Assembly: GCA_021397845.1 (NCBI GenBank)
Contig: CM038042.1
Span: 34,730,418-34,794,417, forward strand
Reading direction: 5' to 3'
Origin: Areca catechu
Taxonomy: Eukaryota > Streptophyta > Magnoliopsida > Arecales > Arecaceae
Length of the DNA stretch: 64,000 bases
Shown: piece by piece, positions 42,652-54,600 of the stretch
Layout of the letters: each line of letters begins with the position of its first letter
Numbering within the stretch: the stretch's first letter is position 1
Made by a program: the position numbers and the translations under genes
Notes under the pieces: model-generated
Database searches by the model: none
The model's input: the letters and a program-made list of their open reading frames with translations, nothing else
Told to the model about the DNA's origin: nothing

Positions 42652-44287
42652 TGATGGGGACATCGGTCCAGAATCTGAAGCAGCCCAGATCAACCCAGAA
42701 GCCAGCCCAGAACCTGAAGCCTAGCCTAGCCCAGAATCTGAAGCCTAGTCCAGTCCAAGCCTGAAGCCCAACCCAGAAGCCCAGCCCAGAACCTGAAGCC
42801 CAGCCCAGCCCAAACACTGGGGCCCAAGATCCTGGAGTCGATGAGCACGAATCTTGAAGTCATCATTAGCACCGATCCGATGCAGCACCGATCCAGCCTA
42901 ATTTAAATTTAAGATTTGATTGGGATATTTGGATATTAGAATTTATCTCAATTGTTTGAAATTTGTTTTAGGATTTGATGGTTTAATTTGAATATTTGTT
43001 TTTAGGATTTATTTTATCCTTTAAATGGATTTTTAGTTTGAATTTGTTTAGGGAGATATCTGATCAAGTTATCGGATATCTTAGATGACTCTATTTAGAG
43101 TCTGGTTATTGAATAAAATCGAGCGATGAATTATTGAGAAAAAATCAGGGTTCTTCCCGACTCCTCCCCCTCCTCTCCTTCTTTTTTTCCTTTCTCCTTC
43201 CTCTCTTCAGGTTCTTCCCTATTCTTCTTCCTGGTTCGTCTTCTCTTCTCCTAATTCTCTACCCATGTTCTTCTATTCCTCTTATTCTCTGATTCTTCTA
43301 TTCCTCTTATTCTCTGATAGCTATTCCTCCTTATCCTCGTCTTGATCCTCCTTTCTTGTACCTCTTCTACCTCATCCTGGGTTTCTTTCTCTCCTCTCCC
43401 TCTCCTTGTTTTGATTTAAAAAGAATTAGCCATCCATAAACCATCAACAGAAAACAAAACATCACCCGGCCGCCTCCGGTTCGCCAACCTCACTGGAGAG
43501 CCAATCGACGAAGTCCCTAAGTTCCATTCCATGCCTGCAACCCGTCTCCGCCCGTCATCGCTGCTGTTCGCCGACGCTGCCGCCATCGCGCCTCCCACTA
43601 CTACCAACAGGCCGTCGCCGTTGGCCACCACCGATCGCAGCCGTCCCCTCCGCCCGTGAAGCCTTCTGCCATGGCCTCCATCACCCGCTGGTCCGTGCCG
43701 CCTTCGTCCCACCGTGCCGCCGCCCCGTCTCCGGCGAAGCTCCTTCAAGATCGCCGGCGAAGCCCTCCGGGCTCCTCCGCCTTCCTGCCATCTCCGCCCG
43801 ATCCGCACCATCGCCAAATCCGCCGGAGCCCCTTCACCATTGTCACCTTTCACCTTGCTGGACATCGCAAGATCCGGACCTCTGTTCACTCCATGGCCCC
43901 GAGCCCCCGAGCCAGCACACCCGTGCCCTTCTCCCTTCCTTCCCCGCCGCCGTCGCCAGTGGAGAGCCCGACGGAAACCTTGCGGTTTTCCCTGCCCGCG
44001 GGGTTCCGTATCTCGCGCACGAACGTGAATGCCTAATCGGCATTCGGAGCCGACTTCAAGCGCAGGGAGAAAAAAAAACAAAAGAAAAAAAAAACCGTGG
44101 GAAAGAAAAGAGTGAAAAAAAATGAAGGAAAAGAAAAAAAAACTATGAAAAAAAAAGTTATTTGAAATAAAAGAAAATTGGAAAAAAAATAATTTGGGAT
44201 TGTTTAACCTAGCCTAGGGTCGTTTCCTAGCGACCAACGGTCCGATCTCCTTGGAATAAAATTGATCCGGGGTCGTGTGCTGCGTCA
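42652..44287 (+). mobile_element. Mini-element right LTR
   Basis: 1636 bp, co-linear with the left LTR over its whole length. Differences are scattered substitutions and small indels. The TATA-like box reads CTATTTAGAG here (43091). Confidence 0.9.
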
Positions 44288-44471
44288 GCGGGGAGCTGCC
44301 CCTCAGGGCTTTATGGGTCGCCACGATGCGGGGCCCCCTCCGCGGTTGGCGGAAGCCTCCCGTGCACGTGTTGTCACCATGAGGCATGGATGTCCATGGG
44401 TATCCTTCTTGTGGTGGGGGACTTGCTACCGGAACTTCCACAATCAATGGTGTTCGTCCCCTACCTGGCAT
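44288..44471 (-). pseudogene. Gypsy-B1 gag N-terminus, starting inside the PBS
   Basis: The minus-strand frame starts at the ATG at 44471-44469, which lies within TTGGCATGCCAGGTAGGGG, the primer binding site. It reads MPGRGRTPLIVEVPVASPPP and is open up to the mini-element insertion at 44292. After removing the insertion it leads toward the Pro-rich stretch before the rest of gag. The sister copy Gypsy-B2 keeps the ATG in the same position but has stops soon after. Confidence 0.6.
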
Positions 44472-44478
44472 GCCAATC

Positions 44479-46191
44479 TGCTGCCATCTAAATCATCGTG
44501 GCCCATAGCTCTGACGTGTCACAGATGCATCGGGCTCCCTCTAGGTGCTTGGTCTTCTTTTCTAGTCGGTTCCAGGGTCCGTATGACCTGCCAAAAAGAG
44601 GAGATCCGGGCCGGAGATTCTTGCAGGGACACTCCGATGATCAAGTTAGTTGGGACGATCAAGGGGAACAGAACCTCAATGATGGAGAGTTTGGATCTCT
44701 CTACGTAGAGGGAAAAAGATGAGATTCAAGAAATGGAAAGATAAGGTAAAGTGGAGATCAGAGAGCTGGAAGGTTCTCTTGGCTGGTTCCTTGCTTGTTT
44801 GCTCTCTGTATCTTACCATTTGCCTCTCTCCCTTTTGGGGGGTCCCTTCATTTGTTTTATATGAGTGGAATGGCTCAGAGCTAGTTTGGGGCTTCACTAA
44901 GATTCCCTTTCCTGGTATCCCTTTCAGGAGGGATTTTTCTTTATCTATGGCCTCCCCCTATCGGACCGGTCCTCGAAAGGAATCCTTTGATTTGGGGTGT
45001 TCACTGACGTAGTACAGATCTTGTCCCTCTGGTGGTGTAGTTTTTCATGGAAGGGATGGGCACCGTGCCACTGAGTCCCGAGCCACGGTGGGACATTTCT
45101 ATTCTAGTAGGTACCGTCGGAGTGTTGCAAGGCCTAGGGCCTAATGGAATACTCCTCTTGGAGGAGGTATAGGTTCTGTGTCGCGAGGGCTGGAGCCCTC
45201 GGTTGCACGACCGTTGACGTGGCGGCGTGCTATAGGGCTCGGAGCCTGGCGAAGCACGCATTGCGTAGAACATGCAGATGACGCGTTGCAGAGCTTGAAT
45301 TCCTAGTAGGGCGTGCACTTCCTCCTAGAGGTTGCAGGAAGCTGGGAGCATCATGCAACAGTCTAAACTTCTATTGACCTTCTCCTTCCTGCTACTGGCG
45401 AGAACTTCGATTTTGGCAAAAGAGGGAGGATCTCTATCTCGAGAGCTCGACCGTGAGAAATGGGAGCATGACCTCGACTGGGAGTTCGACCCTGGATGAG
45501 AGTTGACCTCGATCGGGGGCTCAACCTCAACAGAATAGGGGAGCTCTATTTCGGGAGCTCGACCTCGGAAGCGGACATGATCTCGGATGGTAGCTCGACC
45601 CGGATGGGAGCTGACCTCAATCGGGGGCTCAACCTCAACAAATGGGGAAGCTCTATCTCGGGAGCTCGACCCCGGGAAGCGGGAGCACGACCTCGACCGG
45701 GTGCTCAATCCCGGATGGGAGCTGATATCGGTCGGGGGCTTGACCTCGATAGAATGGGGGAGCGCTATCTCAGGAGCTCAACCCCAGGAAGCAGGAGCAC
45801 AACCTCAACCGGGAGCTCGATCCCGGATGGGAGCTGACCTCGACTGGGGGCTCGACCTCGGCAGAATGAGGGAGCTCTATCTTGGGAGCTCGATCCTGAG
45901 AAGCGGGAGCACGACCTCGGTTGGAAACTCGACCATGGATGGGAGCTGACCTTGGTCGGGGGCTCGATCTCGACAGAATGGGGGGAGCTCTATCGCGGGA
46001 GCTCGATCCCGGAAAGCAAGAGCACAGCCCCGGGCTGGGGGCTCCACTCCGGATGACGGGAACGTGCTCCAAGAACCAGGGCGGCTTGACTCCGGATCTT
46101 CATTCGGACACCACATCTAGATGCCACTTTCACTATCACGGCCGCCTGTTGGTGCCATCATGGGTTCCACGTCAGCGGTAATGCCGCATCA
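44479..46191 (-). mobile_element. Gypsy-B1 5' LTR
   Basis: On the minus strand the LTR starts TGATGCGGCA at 46191 and ends GGCAGCA at 44479, just before GATTGGCATGCCAGG. The same architecture is in Gypsy-B2 (56041-57732), with shared segments around GTCAGTGAACACCCC and CAACCTCTGGGAGG-like stretches. The length of 1713 bp is typical for this family pair. A 112-bp tandem array occupies its first third. Confidence 0.85.
45424..46055. repeat. 112-bp tandem array in Gypsy-B1 LTR
   Basis: About five and a half units; the marker GCTCTAT recurs at 45544, 45650, 45762 (GCGCTAT), 45874 and 45987, giving periods of 106-113. Each unit carries GGGAGCTCGACC, CGGATGGGAGCTGACCTCG and GGGGGCTCGACCTCG. The GAGCTCG theme gives a sub-period of about 30. 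Confidence 0.85.
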
Positions 46192-47380
46192 AATACTAAT
46201 AGAAAGCCCACACATCTACAATAGTGGAAGATAGCTAAACTTAATATATGCGAGGGGTTTTGATTTGGATCTCATCTAATTAGTCACTACAATCTCATTA
46301 AGTGACTAACCTAGATGGCATGGGTGAACATGAATCACCAAGCAACCTTATTCAAGACATGATAGTCTAAATTGCCAAGTGGAGATTGGTGGGAGATTCC
46401 CTATTACTTTTCTTAAATACCAACGAATTGGCCAAGTAAGTGAATGGTCTTAATTAAGTAACCACTTTTCAAGTATTAGTCTTAGACACCAATTGGCCAA
46501 TTAGTTTTGAATAGGTCAGCCTAAATAATTTGGGCTATATCCACTGAGCCAAATCAGGTCATGGATTAATCGATTTAATATTTAGATATCAATTGATTCA
46601 ACCAACTACAACTAGTGACTCGATGTTGAGTACTATTGACCTAATCTAATTAATCATTGATTTGGTTCGATCAAAAGCTCAACTCGATTGGGTTCCAACA
46701 AGTTCTAATAAAAAAATCCTAATTGTAATCCAATTACGAGACTTAGTTATTCTACCTATGTTCATATTCTTATGTTTAAATTTAAATTTCAGATTCTAAA
46801 ATTTTTTAGATCTTAATTAGTGCATGATTTAATAAGTTATGATCTTGAAATGATTTCAGATCTACAACTAAAAGATATATCACATATATTAAAGTTTCAG
46901 TTCTAAAAACTAGCAAATTAGCAAACGTATATTGTATATATGAAATTTCAGATCTAAAATTATATAAATATATATTTCATATATGAAAAATCAGATCTAA
47001 AACTAATGATTAAACCAATTTGAAAATCCTTTTCAAAATCATTCAATATCGTACTAGGACAAGCTTTGCAATATCAAAGATAAACCTTATGCCAAATAAC
47101 CTTATATCAGTCTGATGTGAACTTCAATTAAGTTTATTTCAGATCTAATATCAATAATATATATTTCATATATCAATTTTAGATCTAAAACTATTGATTA
47201 AACTGATTTAAAAATACTTTTCAAAATTGATCAACCTTATACTAGTACAATCTTTGCAGCATAAGGGATAAATTTTATATTAGGACAACTTTATATCAAG
47301 TCGAAGTTAATTTTCAATCAATTTTATTTCAGATCTAAAATGAAATCAAATGTAATCTTATTTTTAAGCATGTGAACAAG
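46192..47380 (-). mobile_element. Copia-C leader remnant
   Basis: Non-coding, AT-rich. On the minus strand it lies directly after the Copia-C PBS and has phrases like the Copia-B leader (GGCCAATTGGTGTCTA, GGCCAATTCG). It is cut at 46191 by the start of Gypsy-B1. No gag coding is left. Confidence 0.55.
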
Positions 47381-47394
47381 TGGCTATGATACTA
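47381..47394 (-). other. Copia-C degenerate primer binding site
   Basis: The minus strand reads TAGTATCATAGCCA, a decayed form of TGGTATCAGAGCC, four bases from the LTR end at 47399. Confidence 0.6.
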
Positions 47395-47398
47395 TTTT

Positions 47399-49623
47399 TG
47401 AATTTATATGTTTTATGCGTGCAAAATTTTTAGATTTCATAAATCTTATGGTGAAAGTAGATTAAAATAAATTTTAATCCTATGCCTGCATAATCTAATT
47501 ATTAAAAATACTTAAACGATCTAGTTCATATGCTAAAAATAAAAGATACATGATCATATTTCAAACAATAAATTTAACTAGTGATCAATTTATCTACCTA
47601 TAGCGCCATGTTCCTTCAAGATTGCATCTGAAGATGTGTTAGATTTTGTTGTAGCCGCACATGCACCCGGTCTCTATAGATGTCTACATAGAGATGATGC
47701 TAATCAAGAGCTTCCAAGGTCACCGATGTGCTAGTAACTTGCAGGTCTCATTCCTGAGATTTGAATCTGATCATCTTCTTCAAGAAGAAGAGAAGAGTAG
47801 GAGGATTGAAGAAACTTGCGCGAACTCCTTTACACTGGATTAAAGGAGAAAAGAGGTTTAAAGCCTAAAGAAGAAGGACTTCTTTTTTTCTTCCTCTTCT
47901 TTTTCTCTTTAAGTCTCTCTCTCTTGTAGCATGCGGAAGGGAGGCGTGAAGAAAGAAGGGCACGAAAAGGAGAAGTGGTGCTAAGAATTCTTTTATGAAG
48001 AAGTTATGTGCATCACCTTCTCATCCCTTCTTAATCTCTCACCAAAAACAAAACCCCCATCTAACCAACTCAACCAAAAGATAAGGACCATCTAATCTTG
48101 AATTTGAATCTAATTCAAATTCGAGATAAGGATGAGCCTTATTTGGAACAAAGAGAACCCCAGAAAGGAGGGGCACCAACTCTTGGTGCATGCCCTCCTC
48201 TCTTTCGCATGCAAGAAAGGAAAGCGTGCCTAGTTTGACCAGGATTCTGGCTTATTTCTCTAATTGGGTTTAATTTGGTTGAATTTGAATATAATTCAAA
48301 CCAAACAATTCAAATCAAAGCAAATTCTAATCCAAGTAGGAGTCCTACTTGGATTTTGAAACCCAATTAGCCTTAAATTAGATTAAGCCTAATTGAATTA
48401 AATCTAATTTAATTCAATTAGGACTTGATCAATAATTTAATCAAGTCAAATTATATTGTAACAATTGTAATTAAGCTTTCTTTGCTAACATTTAATAGTT
48501 CCTCAACATGTATATTTATAAATTAATCTAAGTCATCAATCCAATTGATAATTTGATCATGATCCAACTACTTGATTAGGTTAAACTCATATTGTATGTG
48601 ACTTCATAGGTTATATTCTGTTTGGTAGTAAGATATACCAAGATCTTCATTATAATATCATTGAAACACCTTTTGATAGGTTGAAATGATTCCAACTCTC
48701 CCTCATCAAGGATCGTTGATCTGAAATGATCTTAGTAAGTTCTTTTAATCCACCAGTGATGTCTAGTAGTATGTAATGACAATCCAAAATAATAGAAATA
48801 TTAGAACTCCTAAATGTAGTTATTATGTAATTGAGTTCTTATATCATGAGTTCTGATAAGATGTAAGTTATGAAAACTCGTCAAATTCCTAGCTTCTATC
48901 ATATATAAGATTTAATTAGCTTGAGTCAAATTGTGAACCTTATGGAAACTCATTTCTATTAATCATGTTGCTATGGCTACAATCTTAAAGGCTCAGCTTC
49001 TTAAATCATATATAACTACTCTTCAACTACTAAGATTGATAGATCTTTTATAGTGCACACCCTACTTCTAGAATGAATTTATTGTATCCAACATACATTG
49101 CAAGGATCCAAATAGCTAGGGACCAAGTTTATGTGTAGTCAAACTACAGCAACTCCACTATAAGTAGCCAAGGTATTACAGGTCCAAGAACTATTTATAC
49201 TACTATATGATTGAGAATGTCACAAACAAGTAGACATCCAAGTGACTTCTCTTTTGGTCATGTTTAGCGCCATTGTTATCTAACAACCACTTATACCCTT
49301 GCTCTAGTATCCATACATTATAGACTGGAGAATCGTTTTTTCAAAGGAAAGTAATCAATGTATCGATCTTAATGGATTAATCACCATTCTCGTAATGATC
49401 CAATGACCAAGAGTAATTTAGGAATTAATTATATATCTCACAAATTCTAACTTTTTAAATATGTGTCTTAAGTATTAATCCCTTGGATGATTCAAGCATA
49501 CATTACACAAAATTGGAATAGAAACTTGTCCATTTTATTAATATTGAATAAATCAAGTATAAAAATATATCTTAAAAAATATATTGTATATGCTAAATTA
49601 ACTTTTAGGGCATATATCTAACA
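47399..49623 (-). mobile_element. Copia-C LTR, full length
   Basis: On the minus strand it starts TGTTAGATATATGCCCTAAA at 49623 and ends TATAAATTCA at 47399, about 2225 bp. This opening is common in plant Copia LTRs. It is followed by a decayed PBS and a leader, so it is a 5' LTR. Its inner end matches the fragment at 37333-37697. Confidence 0.8.
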
Positions 49624-51477
49624 GGAGCCATGTCCACGAGTAATTGGCCAATAGCCAAAAACGAGAAAATGTCCCAATTTTCTTATTTCTGCATTTTTCT
49701 TGATTTTTCATTGGTTGGCCATCGATGCTAGTTGTCCATTTCCTTTGACCTTTGACCATATCCCCCTTGGCATCATCCTTGCAATCTTCCCTCCTCTCGA
49801 GAGATTAAGCTCTCTTTCTTTCTTGTCTTTCTCTTCGGTCTTCTCTATCTCTCTCTCTTCCCTCTTTCTCACTTTAAGCAGGCACTTGGATCCCAGTGAA
49901 GGGTTACAACTTCCTTTCCTATAGAATTAAGCTGATCTCTACAAAGAGGTCCTAAATCACTCTGATGCAAAAGTAGCTTGTCAGGCCAATTATGCCAATC
50001 TTGTTGAGTACTTTTAAAACCCTCTTGTTATTGATGAATGATGTTAGTCCATCTTGGCCTTAGTGCCTCACAATTATGGATCAAGTCACTTAGATCTGAC
50101 CCATCCAAAGCCATCGAATGCCATCACCTGAGCAACGTTTCTTTTTTTTTCTTGTTATTTTAATTTTATTAATGTGGTAGTGGTAAGTAAACCTATAGTC
50201 TTTATTATTTTTCAAATTACCATATTTTTCATGTATATGTTTGCCATTAATGATATCATATTTTCTTAAAATAAAGGATCAGCATATGGACGATGAAAAT
50301 TTTATTTTGATGTGAATAGTGGTTCCATGAATATTTTTAATGACATGTTTATGAAGAGTGAATCCTATGATACCATTTGTATTTTTCTATCTACTTTTTT
50401 ATATATTTTTTAAAAAATAAAAATATTTTAAAGCTCTTGGATAGCTACGAGTAATCTCTAGATTTGGGATAAATTGATATCCCGAACTAATTCCATGCAA
50501 ATACAGGGCCTACTAGTAGGTATGAAGTTAGTATATGATATATGTAATTTGTTGATGATGAGTACATGCTCTATTACGAGTATAAAGTGATCTTAATATG
50601 AATATCTATGAAAAATACTTTGAAGTATGATATGACTTAATGACAATGCAATTTATAATTTTATTGGCAATACATACTTGGAATAATGTTTATAAAATAT
50701 TGATGATTTGGATATGCAGGGTACGCTTTATGATATTTTTATAATATTATATCATGAAACACTTTATTTTCATACTATTTATTATTTTCATTAAATATTG
50801 AATTGTTCATATAAAACTTATGCTTGATCAGTAGGGTGATATAAGTTTTACTCAATGAGCAGTGTTGCTCATAACTTTTTCATTATATTTTTCTAGATGA
50901 TTAGGGTCACTAGGAATGAGGAACAGTTCAGGTTTGGTTCATGTTTAGAGTTCACAGTAATTATCTTGGCAATATTGTAGTGGACTTTTAGTTTTTTTGT
51001 TGACCATGAATTTGTAGTTGATGAATTTTTAATTTTTTGAAGCTATAGATTTTGATATTTAATTTGAATTTAATCACTTTGAACCAGTATTTATGTAATT
51101 AATTAATGGATGATTATTTGAATTTTTTTATTTGATTTGAGTTTATGATTTTTGGTTTCATATTGTTATGGTTTGTACCCCCTCAATAGCATGACATCTT
51201 ATATCCTCGATTTAAGACATGAGATTCAGTGATATCAAAGCATGGGTTTGATCATCAGTAGAACTTAAAGTCCAGTAAAAAGTATAACTTAATTAAGTTT
51301 GTGATCTATAGGGTTGATAGAAATTGATTAAAGTATGAGTCAAAAGTATGGATTTAGATCAGAGTTGCACATCGATGATTTGGAAGAGTATTAGATGAAG
51401 AATATGTTTCCTTACTAATTTAAGAATAAAAATTCATGAAGTTTTGAGGATAAAGCTCTTTTAAAGGAGAAAAAAAT
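49624..51477 (+). other. Decayed LTR-like DNA with a PBS-like motif
   Basis: AT-rich with a CT-rich block at 49790-49870 and no coding signal. TGATATCAAAGCATGGGTTT near 51230 resembles a decayed tRNA-Met PBS with the downstream context seen in some plant Gypsy elements. A purine run, AAAGGAGAAAAAAA (51463-51476), precedes the repeat at 51478. Together they suggest an old element, but I cannot align two LTRs. Confidence 0.35.
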
Positions 51478-51690
51478 GAAATGACCAGGTGTGGCCCGGT
51501 CTCTCAATTAGCTAGACCCATCTAGACTAGGACGTGGTCGATTCTACATGCATGATAGGGAGTGGAAAGATTCCTAAAGGGAGTCTTCTTCCTGTCCAGC
51601 AACTCCAAATAAAAATTAGAGACCTAGGGCTTTGGAAATTAATATCTCTTTTATAAAAAAAGAACTTCCTCCCCTTTATTAAGCCACCAC
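51478..51690 (+). repeat. Dispersed repeat copy 2 (LTR-like)
   Basis: TGAAATGACC at 51478 aligns with 36809 over about 200 bases, including a TATA-like TCTTTTATAAAA followed by CTTCCTCCCC. Same orientation as copy 1. Confidence 0.5.
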
Positions 51691-54600
51691 TGTGCAATGC
51701 TGATGCAGGACGGGCTAGTTATTCTAGATCTAATGACCATCTATTGAGATTAGCAGAGAAAATAAATAAATAATTAAAGCAAATAAGAGTAAATAATTAA
51801 TGTAAGAATAAGATTAATTTAGATCCAGTTAAAATTAAGGTTTGATCTAGGAAGTGACCCGATCGGTATGTACAGTCTAGACTTTTTTAAAAGTTGGATC
51901 ATTGGTCGTTAAGAAACGACTGTTAGACTAGGATTTTTTTTTTAATTCAATTATTTCATATCTAATTGGACTAAGGATAGGAAAACAAATAAAATTTCAA
52001 TAATGAATTCTAAGTTCTAAAAAAAACTCTCACTAAGCGTTGGATGACACGGAGTCATGAAAAAGGAAGATCAATTCGAAAGTGGTCGAGGTGAATGATG
52101 ATGAGTTTGTAGACAAATTAGGCAGGAAGTTTTCAGATATGGTTCAACCAAAATCATGAGGAAATCAATTAAGATAGAGAATAAATAGCCTAATAATCCA
52201 AAATTAGAAGTTGGCATGGGTTTCTAGATTTGCTCTAACAATATGTGAACTCCTCAATTGATTTATGTGATCAAGTTTCCTGGAGATCAAACAGTGGTGA
52301 ACCCAATTAATTGAATAACCAAGTTTTCTTTCTTTCTCTTTTTTTTTCCAAAAATGGCTTGAAGTCGGACAACAGAGGATGGATTCTACTTTCACGATCG
52401 TGCTAAGCTTGGGTGCTTTCACGATGTGCCAAAATAGGAGGGGAGGGGATCTCTAAAGGAAAAATCTCTGCAGGGCTCGATGGTTGCTACTCAAGATGCC
52501 TAGTGGCAATGGGTTCTTCTGTAGATCTGAGGTGGGAGAAGGCGATCGATGGTAGACAGGGCGTGAGCAAGAGGACACCACGGTCGAAGGAGAGGGCGGC
52601 GACACTTGGCTTGGGCTTGGGGATAGAGGGTGGCTATGGGCTTTTCAAATAGGAGGAAGGTGGCAGAGTTGGTGGCATTCTCGGTGAGGATACTCTCATA
52701 GATGGATGATGGGACTAGCCATGGGCTCTTCAGTTAGGAAGGAGGCGGGCAGTGGTGGTCCAACCATTCGGTAATCGGGGGCATCATTCTTTGCATATGA
52801 GAGATGAAGAGGCATAAAGATGGTTGTTTAGTGGAGAGGACTTGGAAATAGAGGAGGTTGGGATGGTAGAGTACGTCTCTCCTAGCATCGCAAGGGCGTT
52901 CATGGGGTGGGTGGTCGCGGTGGCTTGACGGCGGGGGCAGCATGACTTTGTGTGGTGGTGGGAAGCTAGAAAATGTGAGGTGGTTTTCAAGTGCTTCAAG
53001 TGAAGTAAAGAAGAAGGGGAAGAAGAATAGGGAGCAAGAGAAGAAGAAGAAGGGAAGAAGAACAAGGAAAGAAGAAGAGAATGAGGAAGAAGAGCCGAGA
53101 AGAAGAGAAAGAAGAGAGAAGAGGAGGGAGGGGAAGTAGAAGAGAGGAGAGAGAAAAAAGGGGAATTGAGGAGTCAAGAAAAAAATCCAAATATTTTTTT
53201 AATTAATTCTCTAATTCCTTATTCCAAATATAAGAGTTCTTTAAATAAACATAGTCCCCACCAGTTGGGGACTAACTTAACCAGAATTGTAAGATTCTAA
53301 ACTAATCTGAAATAATTGGACTAATCTAAAACAGATTCCAAACTAATACAGTTTTATCATCATTTGAGATCAGTGCATGAGCTGGATACAAAATAATAAA
53401 AATTAAAAAAAATAGGCCCAATCCTCATACATCCAGGTAGAAAATAAAAATAAATACATATTCTATTCAAGGATGTATATTAGAATCTATGCTGGTGATG
53501 TTGATGTGAATTTTAATTTAACTATAAGTGCACGGTGTGCAGGAGTAGCACCAACGCCAACGGTATAGGTTGATCCACGAGAAATTGTGTTTGAACTATG
53601 TTCAAATCTTTGCTTAAGTGAGTTTCAACAAAGATAAGCAAAAGTTAAATAAATAGAGAGACAAATAATTTAAAGATTTAGGGCTTTGAATCTACTAGAT
53701 CATGATTTGAAAATCTTTTTAATGATTTTCTTATAACATCCTTCCAACTTCTTGTTTTGTATTAACCAAGTATGGATTATGAAGAGAACTTAATCCAACT
53801 ATAATCCATCAAGATTTTACAAGGAAGAAGAGAAAAGAGTAAAAAATTTGTTGAACCTCTATCTTTTGTCCTTCTTCCCTGCGCCGAATCAAGTATGAAC
53901 TATAAAGTGATTGAAATCCAATAATAGTTCATCAAGTCTCTTGGCAAGAATTTTAAAAAGAAAGAAAGATCTTAAAAATCAAAGTCCAAGAAGAGATTCA
54001 AGGAAAGGGGTTCTAATCATGGTTTACCTTCATCACCAACCCTAGGAGGTTTGCTTAGCCAGACATGATTTAAATTAAAATTTTAAAAATTATTAAAAAA
54101 ATAAAATCAATCTAACTACTTGCTGAATGTAATTATAGAATTTAAATATGCAAAAAAAAAACTACACCATTATAGGAATTTAAATAGCATAAAATAAATT
54201 GCAAGAATTAAAACTATCCTAGTACATAAATTAAAAATTGTAAAGTAATTAAAACTAGAAAAATAAAATTTTATTGCTACCAAATCTAATTACAAACCAT
54301 TTAACTCTTAAGTCATTAACAGTGCTTGAAGTAAAAAAAATAAAAATAAAAATAAAACTAGATCTTGATTGATAGAGGCTCTTTCTCCCTGACTTACTCT
54401 CCTTCTCGTATGTTGGAAGGGTGGAAGAAAGCGAGAAGAAGAGATAGGAAGGGACAAGAAGAAAGAATACGAGCTAGAAATGGAATGTAGAATTCTACTA
54501 TAGATGCTCTTATATAGGCGGAGGGGAATGCATCGGACCCGTGTGGGAACCATGTTGGTTTCTCATCCTCATCCCCATAACAGTTTCGGTTCTTATCCTT

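Larger units (their letters stand above)
40857..44287 (+). mobile_element. Complete non-autonomous LTR element with 1.63-kb LTRs and 166-bp interior
   Basis: The LTRs span 40857-42485 and 42652-44287 (TGATGGGGAC...GTGCTGCGTCA), in direct orientation, and are flanked by GCGGG on both sides. The interior holds only a PBS, a hairpin and a purine tract, and no coding region. It must have been moved by the enzymes of another element. The PBS type and LTR organisation (TATA-like box, CT-rich leader, GC-rich block, A-rich block) resemble large plant Gypsy or Copia LTRs, but I cannot name the partner. It is inserted in the gag of Gypsy-B1 and so is younger than it. Confidence 0.92.

Noticed and set aside
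43416..44081. 221-codon minus-strand frame in the right LTR of the mini-element
   Set aside because: It is a Gly/Arg-rich shadow of the same GC-rich block and is not shared at full length by the left LTR.
45325..46116. Long frames through the 112-bp LTR array as repeat proteins
   Set aside because: Several frames on both strands stay open because the repeat unit lacks stops; no frame is conserved in the sister LTR.
52734..53177. Hydrophobic Leu/Ser/Phe-rich 147-codon frame that looks like a membrane protein
   Set aside because: It is the complement of the GA-rich tract; the composition explains the residues.
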